Below the pieces are notes generated by a model, which saw nothing but the letters and a program-made list of their open reading frames with translations, did not search any database and was not told the origin of the DNA. This document shows, in pieces, positions 33,629-46,300 of a stretch of DNA of 64,000 nt (its first letter is position 1; every line of letters starts with the position of its first letter). This DNA comes from Cinclus cinclus (Eukaryota > Chordata > Aves > Passeriformes > Cinclidae): assembly GCF_963662255.1 (NCBI RefSeq), contig NW_026912178.1, forward strand, positions 1,612,001 to 1,676,000, given 5' to 3'. The position numbers and the translations under genes are program-made.

Positions 33629-36600
33629 ATTGTGACACCACAGAGGTTAAGAGAAGCAAGGAACCATTGTGACCCAATGCAGGCTAACTATCCAAGATTC
33701 CCTTTTGACACCAGGGGGCGCAAAAGGACCACGGATGAACTGTGACAGCATGGGGACCTATAGAAGCAAGGATTTATTATGACACCATGAAGGCCAAGAA
33801 TCAAATGATTCATTGTGACATCAAGTGGCCTAAAAGGGCTTGGAATGCATTGTGACACCACAGAGGTTAAGAGAAGCAGGGAACCATTGTGACCCAAGGG
33901 AGGCTAACAATCTAATGATCCCCTGTGACACCAGGGGTTGTTATAGGGCCAGGGATGAATTGTGAAAGCATGGGGCACAATAAATCATGGAAATATTATG
34001 ACACCATAGAGGCCAAGACTCAAACGATTCATTGTGACATCAAGTGGCCTAAAAGGGCATGGGATGCATTGTGACACCACAGAGGTTAAGAGAAGCAAGG
34101 AACCATTGTGACCCAAGGGAGGCTAACAATCTAATGATCCATTGTGACACCAGGGGTTGTAATAGGGCCAGGGATGAATTGTGAAAGCATGGAGCCCAAG
34201 AAAAACATGGAAACATTATGACACCATAGAGGCCAAGACTCAAATGATTCATTGTAACACCAAGTGGCCTTAAAGGGCATGGGATGCATTGTGACACCAC
34301 AGAGGTTAAGAGAAGCAGGGAACCATTGTGACCCAATGCAGGCTAACAATCTAAGAATCCCTTTTGACACCAGGGGGCGCAAAAGGACCACGGATGAACT
34401 GTGACAGCATGGGGACCTATAGAAGCAAGGATCTATTATGACACCATGAAGGCCAAGAATCAAATGATTCATTGTGACATCAAGTGGCCTAAAAGGGCTT
34501 GGAATGCATTGTGACACCACAGAGGTTAAGAGAAGCAAGGAAGCATTGTGACCCAATGGAGGCTAACAATCTAAGAATCCCTTTTGACACCAGGGGGCGC
34601 AAAAGGACTACCGATGAACTGTGACAGCATGGGGACCTATAGAAGCAAGGATTTATTATGACACCATGAAGGAAAAGAATCAAATGATTCATTGTGACAT
34701 CAAGTGGCCTAAAAGGGCTTGGAATGCATTGTGACACCACAGAGGTTAAGAGAAGCAAGGAACCATTGTGACCCAAGGGAGGCTAACAATCTAATGATCC
34801 CCTGTGACACCAGGGGTTGTTATAGGGCCAGGGATGAATTGTGAAAGCATGGGGCACAATAAATCATGGAAATATTATGACACCATAGAGGCCAAGATTC
34901 AAATGATTCATTGTAACACCAAGTGGCCTAAAAGGGCATGGGATGCATTGTGACACCACAGAGGTTAAGAGAAGCAGGGAACCATTGTGACGCAATGCAG
35001 GCTAACAATCTAAGAATCCCTTTTGACACCAGGGGGCGCAAAAGGACCACGGATGAACTGTGACAGCATGGGGACCTATAGAAGCAAGGATCTATTATGA
35101 CACCATGAAGGCCAAGAATCAAACGATTCATTGTGACATCAAGTGGCCTAAAAGGGCATGGGATGCATTGTGACACCACAGAGGTTAAGAGAAGCAAGGA
35201 ACCATTGTGACCCAAGGGAGGCTAACAATCTAATGATCCATTGTGACACCAGGGGTTGTAATAGGGCCAGGGATGAATTGTGAAAGCATGGGGACCAAGA
35301 AAAACATGGAAACATTATGACACCATAGAGGCCAAGACTCAAATGATTCATTGTAACACCAATTGGACTAAAAGGGCATGGGATGCATTGTGACACCACA
35401 GAGGTTAAGAGAAGCAAGGAACCATTGTGACCCAATGCAGGCTAACTATCTAAGATTCCCTTTTCACATCAGGGGACACAAAAGGACAACAGATGAACTG
35501 TGACAGCATGGGGACCTATAGAAGCAAGGATCTATTATGACACCATGAAGGCCAAGAATCAAATGATTCATTGTGACATCAAGTGGCCTAAAAGGGCTTG
35601 GAATGCATTGTGACACCACAGAGGTTAAGACAAGCAAGGAACCATTGTGACCCAAGGGAGGCTTACAATCTAATGATCCATTGTGACACCAGGGGTTGTA
35701 ATAGGGCCAGGGAAGAATTGTGAAAGCATGGAGCCCAAAAAAACATGGAAACATTTTGACACCATAGAGGCCAAGACTCAAATGATTCATTGTAACACCA
35801 AGTGGCCTTAAAGGGCATGGGATGCATTGTGACACCACAGAGGTTAAGAGAAGCAGGGAACCATTGTGACCCAATGCAGGCTAACAATCTAAGAATCCCT
35901 TTTGACACCAGGGGGCGCAAAAGGACCACGGATGAACTGTGACAGCATGGGGACCTATAGAAGCAAGGATCTATTATGACACCATGAAGGCCAAGAATCA
36001 AATGATTCATTGTGACATCAAGTGGCCTAAAAGGGCATGGGTTGCATTGTGACACCACAGAGGTTAAGAGAAGCAAGGAACCATTGTGACCCAATGGAGG
36101 CTAACAATCTAAGAATCCCTTTTGACACCAGGGGGCGCAAAAGGACTACCGATGAACTGTGACAGCATGGGGACCTATAGAAGCAAGGATTTATTATGAC
36201 ACCATGAAGGAAAAGAATCAAATGATTCATTGTGACATCAAGTGGCCTAAAAGGGCTTGGAATGCATTGTGACACCACAGAGGTTAAGAGAAGCAAGGAA
36301 CCATTGTGACCCAAGGGAGGCTAACAATCTAATGATCCCCAGTGACACCAGGGTTTGTAATAGGGCCAGGGATGAATTGTGAAAGCATGGGGCCCAAGAA
36401 AAACATGGAAACATTATGACACCATAGAGGCCAAGACTCAAATGATTCATTGTAACACCAAGTGGCCTAAAAGGGCATGGGATGCATTGTGACACCACAG
36501 AGGTTAAGAGAAGCAAGGAACCATTGTGACCCCATGCAGGCTAACTATCCAAGATTCCCTTTTGACACCAGGGGGCGCAAAAGGACCACGGATGAACTGT

Positions 36601-36739
36601 GACAGCATGGGGACCTATAGAAGCAAGGATCTATTATGACACCATGAAGGCCAAGAATCAAATGATTCATTGTGACATCAAGTGGCCTAAAAGGGCTTGG
36701 AATGCATTGTGACACCACAGAGGTTAAGAGAAGCAGGGA

Positions 36740-38700
36740 ACCATTGTGACCCAAGGGAGGCTAACAATCTAATGATCCCCTGTGACACCAGGGGTTGTTA
36801 TAGGGCCAGGGATGAATTGTGAAAGCATGGGGCACAATAAATCATGGAAATATTATGACACCATAGAGGCCAAGAATCAAACGATTCATTGTGACATCAA
36901 GTGGCCTAAAAGGGCATGGGACGCATTGTGACACCACAGAGGTTAAGAGAAGCAAGGAACCATTGTGACCCAAGGGAGGCTAACAATCTAAGAATCCCTT
37001 TTGACACCAGGGGGCGCAAAAGGACCACGGATGAACTGTGACAGCATGATGACCTATAGAAGCAAGGATCTATTATGACACCATGAAGGCCAAGAATCAA
37101 ATGATTCATTGTGACATCGAGTGGCCTAAAAGGGCTTGGAATGCATTGTGACACCACAGAGGTTAAGAGAAGCAAGGAAGCATTGTGACCCAATGGAGGC
37201 TAACAATCTAAGAATCCCTTTTGACACCAGGGGGCGCAAAAGGACTACCGATGAACTGTGACAGCATGGGGACCTATAGAAGCAAGGATTTATTATGACA
37301 CCATGAAGGAAAAGAATCAAATGATTCATTGTGACATCAAGTGGCCTAAAAGGGCTTGGAATGCATTGTGACACCACAGAGGTTAAGAGAAGCAAGGAAC
37401 CATTGTGACCCAAGGGAGGCTAACAATCTAATGATCCCCTGTGACACCAGGGGTTGTTATAGGGCCAGGGATGAATTGTGAAAGCATGGGGCACAATAAA
37501 TCATGGAAATATTATGACACCATAGAGGCCAAGACTCAAATGATTCATTGTTACACCAAGTGGCCTAAAAGGGCATGGGATGCATTGTGACACCACAGAG
37601 GTTAAGAGAAGCAGGGAACCATTGTGACCCAATGCAGGGTAACAATCTAAGAATCCCTTTTGACACCAGGGGGCTCAAAAGGACCACGGATGAACTGTGA
37701 CAGCATGAGGACCTATAGAAGCAAGGGTCTATTATGACACCATGAAGGCCAAGAATCAAATGATTCATTGTGACATCAAGTGGCCTAAAAGGGCTTGGAA
37801 TGCATTGTGACACCACAGAGGTTAAGAGAAGCAAGGAACCATTGTGACCCAAGGGAGGCTAACAATCTAATGATCCATTGTGACACCAGGGGTTGTAATA
37901 GGGCCAGGGATGAATTGTGAAATCATGGGGACCAAGAAAAACATGGAAACATTATGACACCATAGAGGCCAAGACTCAAATGATTCATTGTAACACCAAG
38001 TGGCCTAAAAGGGCATGGGATGCATTGTGACACCACAGAGGTTAAGAGAAGCAAGGAACCATTGTGACCCAATGCAGGCTAACAATCTAAGAATCCCTTT
38101 TGACACCAGGGGGCGCAAAAGGACCACGGATGAACTGTGACAGCATGATGACCTATAGAAGCAAGGATCTATTATGATACCATGAAGGCCAAGAATCAAA
38201 TGATTCATTGGGACATCAAGTGGCCTAAAAGGGCTTGGAATGCATTGTGACACCACAGAGGTTAAGAGAAGCAAGGAACCATTGTGACCCAATGCAGGCT
38301 AACAATCTAATGATCCATTGTGACACCAGGGGTTGTAATAGGGCCAGGGATGAATTGTGAAAGCATGGGGCCCAAGAAAAACATGGAAACATTATGACAC
38401 CATAGAGGCCAAGACTCAAATGATTCATTGTAACACCAAGTGGCCTAAAAGGGCATGGGATGCATTGTGACACCACAGAGGTTAAGAGAAGCAAGGAACC
38501 ATTGTGACCCAATGCAGGCTAACTATCCAAGATTCCCTTTTGACACCAGGGGGCGCAAAAGGACCACGGATGAACTGTGACAGCATGGGGACCTATAGAA
38601 GCAAGGATTTATTATGACACCATGAAGGCCAAGAATCAAATGATTCATTGTGACATCAAGTGGCCTAAAAGGGCTTGGAATGCATTGTGACACCACAGAG
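36740..38700. repeat. Mosaic segment joining alpha copy 3 to beta-like sequence
   Basis: B starts are 36925, 37145, 37584, 38024 and 38464. The monomer at 36,925 has an A-type subrepeat 2 (CAAGGGAGGC) joined to a B-type rest, which is an intramonomer switch. 37,145-37,803 matches alpha 6,590-7,248 at offset 36555-30,555 style spacing (6571 to 37126). The units at 38,024-38,684 then use ATGATGACC and TGATACCATG variants. The segment recurs 6,156 bp downstream, where it starts near 43,300. Confidence 0.75.
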
Positions 38701-41700
38701 GTTAAGAGAAGCAGGGAACCATTGTGACCCAAGGGAGGCTAACAATCTAATGATCCCCTGTGACACCAGGGGTTGTTATAGGGCCAGGGATGAATTGTGA
38801 AAGCATGGGGCACAATTAATCATGGAAATATTATGACAACATAGAGGCCAAGACTCAAATGATTCATTGTAACACCAAGTGGCCTTAAAGGGCATGGGAT
38901 GCATTGTGACACCACAGAGGTTAAGAGAAGCAGGGAACCATTGTGACCCAATGCAGGCTAACAATCTAAGAGTCCCTTTTGACACCAGGGGGCGCAAAAG
39001 GACCACGGATGAACTGTGACAGCATGGGGACCTATAGAAGCAAGGATCTATTATGATACCATGAAGGCCAAGAATCAAATGATTCATTGGGACATCAAGT
39101 GGCCTAAAAGGGCTTGGAATGCATTGTGACACCACAGAGGTTAAGAGAAGCAAGGAACCATTGTGACCCAATGCAGGCTAACAATCTAATGATCCATTGT
39201 GACACCAGGGGTTGTAATAGGGCCAGGGATGAATTGTGAAAGCATGGGGCCCAAGAAAAACATGGAAACATTATGACACCATAGAGGCCAAGACTCAAAT
39301 GATTCATTGTAACACCAAGTGGCCTAAAAGGGCATGGGATGCATTGTGACACCACAGAGGTTAAGAGAAGCAAGGAACCATTGTGACCCAATGCAGGCTA
39401 ACTATCCAAGATTCCCTTTTGACACCAGGGGGCGCAAAAGGACCACGGATGAACTGTGACAGCATGGGGACCTATAGAAGCAAGGATCTATTATGACACC
39501 ATGAAGGCCAAGAATCAAATGATTCATTGGGACATCAAGTGGCCTAAAAGGGCTTGGAATGCATTGTGACACCACAGAGGTTAAGAGAAGCAAGCAACCA
39601 TTGTGACCCAAGGGAGGCTAACAATCTAATGATCCATTGTGACACCAGGGGTTGTAATAGGGCCAGGGATGAATTGTGAAAGCATGGAGCCCAAGAAAAA
39701 CATGGAAACATTATGACACCATAGAGGCCAAGACTCAAATGATTCATTGTAACACCAAGTGGCCTAAAAGGTCATGGGACGCATTGTGACACCACAGAGG
39801 TTAAGAGAAGCAGGGAACCATTGTGACCCAATGCAGGCTAACAATCTAAGAGTCCCTTTTGACACCAGGGGGCGCAAAAGGACCACGGATGAACTGTGAC
39901 AGCATGGGGACCTATAGAAGCAAGGATCTATTATGACACCATGAAGGCCAAGAATCAAATGATTCATTGTGACATCAAGTGGCCTAAAAGGGCTTGGAAT
40001 GCATTGTGACACCTCAGAGGTTAAGAGAAGCAGGGAACCATTGTGACTCAAGGGAGGCTAACAATCTAACGATCCCCTGTGACACCAGGGGTTGTAATAG
40101 GGCCAGGGATGAATTGTGAAAGCATGGAGCCCAAGAAAAACATGGAAACATTATGACACCATAGAGGCCAAGACTCAAATGATTCATTGTAACACCAAGT
40201 GGCCTAAAAGGGCATGGGACGCATTGTGACACCACAGGGGTTAAGAGAAGCAAGGAACCATTGTGACCCAATGTAGGCTAACAATCTAAGAATCCCTTTT
40301 GACACCAGGGGGCTCAAAAGGACCACGGATGAACTGTGACAGCATGAGGACCTATAGAAGCAAGGATCTATTATGACACCATGAAGGCCAAGAATCAAAT
40401 GATTCATTGTGACATCAAGTGGCCTAAAAGGGCTTGGAATGCATTGTGACACCACAGAGGTTAAGAGAAGCAAGGAACCATTGTGACCCAAGGGAGGCTA
40501 ACAATCTAATGATCCATTGTGACACCAGGGGTTGTAATAGGGCCAGGGATGAATTGTGAAAGCATGGGGACCAAGAAAAACATGGAAACATTATGACACC
40601 ATAGAGGCCAAGACTCAAATGATTCATTGTAACACCAAGTGGACTAAAAGGGCATGGGACGCATTGTGACACCACAGAGGTTAAGAGAAGCAAGGAACCA
40701 TTGTGACCCAATGCAGGCTAACTATCTAAGATTCCCTTTTGACACCAGGGGACGCAAAAGGACAACAGATGAACTGTGACAGCATGGGGACCTATAGAAG
40801 CAAGGATCTATTATGACACCATGAAGGCCAAGAATCAAATGATTCATTGGGACATCAAGTGGCCTAAAAGGGCTTGGAATGCATTGTGACACCACAGAGG
40901 TTAAGACAAGCAAGGAACCATTGTGACCCAAGGGAGGCTTACAATCTAATGATCCATTGTGACACCAGGGGTTGTAATAGGGCCAGGGAAGAATTGTGAA
41001 AGCATGGAGCCCAAAAAAACATGGAAACATTTTGACACCATAGAGGCCAAGACTCAAATGATTCATTGTAACACCAAGTGGCCTTAAAGGGCATGGGATG
41101 CATTGTGACACCACAGAGGTTAAGAGAAGCAGGGAACCATTGTGACCCAATGCAGGCTAACAATCTAAGAATCCCTTTTGACACCAGGGGGCGCAAAAGG
41201 ACCACGGATGAACTGTGACAGCATGGGGACCTATAGAAGCAAGGATCTATTATGACACCATGAAGGCCAAGAATCAAATGATTCATTGTGACATCAAGTG
41301 GCCTAAAAGGGCATGGGTTGCATTGTGACACCACAGAGGTTAAGAGAAGCAAGGAACCATTGTGACCCAATGGAGGCTAACAATCTAAGAATCCCTTTTG
41401 ACACCAGGGGGCGCAAAAGGACTACCGATGAACTGTGACAGCATGGGGACCTATAGAAGCAAGGATTTATTATGACACCATGAAGGAAAAGAATCAAATG
41501 ATTCATTGTGACATCAAGTGGCCTAAAAGGGCTTGGAATGCATTGTGACACCACAGAGGTTAAGAGAAGCAAGGAACCATTGTGACCCAAGGGAGGCTAA
41601 CAATCTAATGATCCCCAGTGACACCAGGGTTTGTAATAGGGCCAGGGATGAATTGTGAAAGCATGGGGCCCAAGAAAAACATGGAAACATTATGACACCA

Positions 41701-43300
41701 TAGAGGCCAAGACTCAAATGATTCATTGTAACACCAAGTGGCCTAAAAGGGCATGGGATGCATTGTGACACCACAGAGGTTAAGAGAAGCAAGGAACCAT
41801 TGTGACCCCATGCAGGCTAACTATCCAAGATTCCCTTTTGACACCAGGGGGCGCAAAAGGACCACGGATGAACTGTGACAGCATGGGGACCTATAGAAGC
41901 AAGGATCTATTATGACACCATGAAGGCCAAGAATCAAATGATTCATTGTGACATCAAGTGGCCTAAAAGGGCTTGGAATGCATTGTGACACCACAGAGGT
42001 TAAGAGAAGCAGGGAACCATTGTGACCCAAGGGAGGCTAACAATCTAATGATCCCCTGTGACACCAGGGGTTGTTATAGGGCCAGGGATGAATTGTGAAA
42101 GCATGGGGCACAATAAATCATCCAAATATTATGACACCATAGAGGCCAAGACTCAAATGATTCATTGTTACACCAAGTGGCCTAAAAGGGCATGGGATGC
42201 ATTGTGACACCACAGAGGTTAAGAGAAGCAAGCAACAATTGTGACCCAAGGGAGGCTAACAATCTAATGATCCATTGTGACACCAGGGGTTGTAATAGGG
42301 CCAGGGATGAATTGTGAAAGCATGGAGCCCAAGAAAAACATGGAAACATTATGACACCATAGAGGCCAAGACTCAAATGATTCATTGTAACACCAAGTGG
42401 CCTAAAAGGTCATGGGACGCATTGTGACACCACAGGGGTTAAGAGAAGCAACGAACCATTGTGACCCAATGCAGGCTAACAATCTAAGAATCCCTTTTGA
42501 CACCAGGGGGCTCAAAAGGACCACGGATGAACTGTGACAGCATGGGGACCTATAGAAGCAAGGATCTATTATGACACCATGAAGGCCAAGAATCAAATGA
42601 TTCATTGTGACATCAAGTGGCCTAAAAGGGCTTGGAATGCATTGTGACACCAGAGAGGTTAAGAGAAGCAAGGAACCATTGTGACCCAATGCAGGCTAAC
42701 AATCTAAGAATCCCTTTTGACACCAGGGGGCGCAAAAGGACCACGGATGAACTGTGACAGCATGATGACCTATAGAAGCAAGGATCTATTATGACACCAT
42801 GAAGGCCAAGAATCAAATGATTCATTGTGACATCAAGTGGCCTAAAAGGGCTTGGAATGCATTGTGACACCACAGAGGTTAAGAGAAGCAAGGAACCATT
42901 GTGACCCAAGGGAGGCTAACAATCTAATGATCCATTGTGACACCAGGGGTTGTAATAGGGCCAGGGATGAATTGTGAAAGCATGGAGCCCAAGAAAAACA
43001 TGGAAACATTATGACACAATAGAGGCCAAGACTCAAATGATTCATTGTAACACCAAGTGGCCTTAAAGGGCATGGGATGCATTGTGACACCACAGAGGTT
43101 AAGAGAAGCAGGGAACCATTGTGACCCAATGCAGGCTAACAATCTAAGAATCCCTTTTGACACCAGGGGGCGCAAAAGGACCACGGATGAACTGTGACAG
43201 CATGGGGACCTATAGAAGCAAGGATCTATTATGACACCATGAAGGCCAAGAATCAAATGATTCATTGTGACATCAAGTGGCCTAAAAGGGCTTGGAATGC
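37145..43300. repeat. ~6.16 kb (28-monomer) higher-order unit, tandem copy 1
   Basis: It matches the following ~6.6 kb at offset 6,156 up to about 39,480 and at offset 6,595 from there to about 43,000. B starts in this unit are 37145, 37584, 38024, 38464, 38903, 39343, 39783, 40223, 40663, 41102, 41322, 41762, 42421, 42641 and 43081. It contains a shortened beta (38,8xx-40,7xx) followed by the start of an alpha block (40,7xx-43,0xx). Confidence 0.82.
39343..39562 (+). repeat. Chimeric B monomer marking loss of a 439 bp dimer
   Basis: The front of this unit (CTAACTATCCAAGATTCCC) matches the B unit at 45,499. Its rear (GGATCTATTATG and ATTGGGACATC) matches the B unit at 45,938, two monomers further on. 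The A2 unit at 45,719 has no counterpart here. Recombination between the two B units, somewhere between about 39,420 and 39,487, removes one A2+B dimer and explains the offset change from 6,156 to 6,595. Confidence 0.85.
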
Positions 43301-43310
43301 ATTGTGACAC
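43010..43310. repeat. Junction equivalent to a 20-monomer (about 4.4 kb) jump within block alpha
   Basis: Left of this point the units match alpha 655 to about 1,970 at offset 41,107; the A unit at 42,861 has the rare ACACAATAGAGG of the unit at 1,754. Right of it the units match alpha from about 6,370 at offset 36,711 (AAGGAAGCATTG, then ACTACCGATG). The difference between the offsets is 4,396 bp, about 20 monomers. The units between 1,974 and 6,369 of alpha are therefore absent here. Confidence 0.82.
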
Positions 43311-46300
43311 CACAGAGGTTAAGAGAAGCAAGGAAGCATTGTGACCCAATGGAGGCTAACAATCTAAGAATCCCTTTTGACACCAGGGGGCGCAAAAGGA
43401 CTACCGATGAACTGTGACAGCATGGGGACCTATAGAAGCAAGGATTTATTATGACACCATGAAGGAAAAGAATCAAATGATTCATTGTGACATCAAGTGG
43501 CCTAAAAGGGCTTGGAATGCATTGTGACACCACAGAGGTTAAGAGAAGCAAGGAACCATTGTGACCCAAGGGAGGCTAACAATCTAATGATCCCCTGTGA
43601 CACCAGGGGTTGTTATAGGGCCAGGGATGAATTGTGAAAGCATGGGGCACAATAAATCATGGAAATATTATGACACCATAGAGGCCAAGACTCAAATGAT
43701 TCATTGTTACACCAAGTGGCCTAAAAGGGCATGGGATGCATTGTGACACCACAGAGGTTAAGAGAAGCAGGGAACCATTGTGACCCAATGCAGGGTAACA
43801 ATCTAAGAATCCCTTTTGACACCAGGGGGCTCAAAAGGACCACGGATGAACTGTGACAGCATGAGGACCTATAGAAGCAAGGGTCTATTATGACACCATG
43901 AAGGCCAAGAATCAAATGATTCATTGTGACATCAAGTGGCCTAAAAGGGCTTGGAATGCATTGTGACACCACAGAGGTTAAGAGAAGCAAGGAACCATTG
44001 TGACCCAAGGGAGGCTAACAATCTAATGATCCATTGTGACACCAGGGGTTGTAATAGGGCCAGGGATGAATTGTGAAATCATGGGGACCAAGAAAAACAT
44101 GGAAACATTATGACACCATAGAGGCCAAGACTCAAATGATTCATTGTAACACCAAGTGGCCTAAAAGGGCATGGGATGCATTGTGACACCACAGAGGTTA
44201 AGAGAAGCAAGGAACCATTGTGACCCAATGCAGGCTAACAATCTAAGAATCCCTTTTGACACCAGGGGGCGCAAAAGGACCACGGATGAACTGTGACAGC
44301 ATGATGACCTATAGAAGCAAGGATCTATTATGATACCATGAAGGAAAAGAATCAAATGATTCATTGGGACATCAAGTGGCCTAAAAGGGCTTGGAATGCA
44401 TTGTGACACCACAGAGGTTAAGAGAAGCAAGGAACCATTGTGACCCAATGCAGGCTAACAATCTAATGATCCATTGTGACACCAGGGGTTGTAATAGGGC
44501 CAGGGATGAATTGTGAAAGCATGGGGCCCAAGAAAAACATGGAAACATTATGACACCATAGAGGCCAAGACTCAAATGATTCATTGTAACACCAAGTGGC
44601 CTAAAAGGGCATGGGATGCATTGTGACACCACAGAGGTTAAGAGAAGCAAGGAACCATTGTGACCCAATGCAGGCTAACTATCCAAGATTCCCTTTTGAC
44701 ACCAGGGGGCGCAAAAGGACCACGGATGAACTGTGACAGCATGGGGACCTATAGAAGCAAGGATTTATTATGACACCATGAAGGCCAAGAATCAAATGAT
44801 TCATTGTGACATCAAGTGGCCTAAAAGGGCTTGGAATGCATTGTGACACCACAGAGGTTAAGAGAAGCAGGGAACCATTGTGACCCAAGGGAGGCTAACA
44901 ATCTAATGATCCCCTGTGACACCAGGGGTTGTTATAGGGCCAGGGATGAATTGTGAAAGCATGGGGCACAATTAATCATGGAAATATTATGACAACATAG
45001 AGGCCAAGACTCAAATGATTCATTGTAACACCAAGTGGCCTTAAAGGGCATGGGATGCATTGTGACACCACAGAGGTTAAGAGAAGCAGGGAACCATTGT
45101 GACCCAATGCAGGCTAACAATCTAAGAGTCCCTTTTGACACCAGGGGGCGCAAAAGGACCACGGATGAACTGTGACAGCATGGGGACCTATAGAAGCAAG
45201 GATCTATTATGATACCATGAAGGCCAAGAATCAAATGATTCATTGGGACATCAAGTGGCCTAAAAGGGCTTGGAATGCATTGTGACACCACAGAGGTTAA
45301 GAGAAGCAAGGAACCATTGTGACCCAATGCAGGCTAACAATCTAATGATCCATTGTGACACCAGGGGTTGTAATAGGGCCAGGGATGAATTGTGAAAGCA
45401 TGGGGCCCAAGAAAAACATGGAAACATTATGACACCATAGAGGCCAAGACTCAAATGATTCATTGTAACACCAAGTGGCCTAAAAGGGCATGGGATGCAT
45501 TGTGACACCACAGAGGTTAAGAGAAGCAAGGAACCATTGTGACCCAATGCAGGCTAACTATCCAAGATTCCCTTTTGACACCAGGGGGCGCAAAAGGACC
45601 ACGGATGAACTGTGACAGCATGGGGACCTATAGAAGCAAGGATTTATTATGACACCATGAAGGCCAAGAATCAAATGATTCATTGTGACATCAAGTGGCC
45701 TAAAAGGGCTTGGAATGCATTGTGACACCACAGAGGTTAAGAGAAGCAGGGAACCATTGTGACCCAAGGGAGGCTAACAATCTAATGATCCCCTGTGACA
45801 CCAGGGGTTGTTATAGGGCCAGGGATGAATTGTGAAAGCATGGGGCACAATAAATCATGGAAATATTATGACACCATAGAGGCCAAGACTCAAATGATTC
45901 ATTGTTACACCAAGTGGCCTAAAAGGGCATGGGATGCATTGTGACACCACAGAGGTTAAGAGAAGCAGGGAACCATTGTGACCCAATGCAGGCTAACAAT
46001 CTAAGAATCCCTTTTGACACCAGGGGGCGCAAAAGGACCACGGATGAACTGTGACAGCATGGGGACCTATAGAAGCAAGGATCTATTATGACACCATGAA
46101 GGCCAAGAATCAAATGATTCATTGGGACATCAAGTGGCCTAAAAGGGCTTGGAATGCATTGTGACACCACAGAGGTTAAGAGAAGCAAGCAACCATTGTG
46201 ACCCAAGGGAGGCTAACAATCTAATGATCCATTGTGACACCAGGGGTTGTAATAGGGCCAGGGATGAATTGTGAAAGCATGGAGCCCAAGAAAAACATGG

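Larger units (their letters stand above)
31210..36740. repeat. Higher-order block alpha, copy 3 (right part missing)
   Basis: It matches 655 to about 6,184 at offset 30,555, becoming 30,556 after a one-base gain near 32,180. B starts are 31210, 31869, 32089, 32530, 32750, 33190, 33629, 34288, 34508, 34947, 35387, 35826, 36046 and 36486. The match ends at the A2 unit at 36,706, where copies 1 and 4 have an ordinary A unit. A private core change, GGGGACACAAAAGG, is present near 35,475. Confidence 0.87.
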
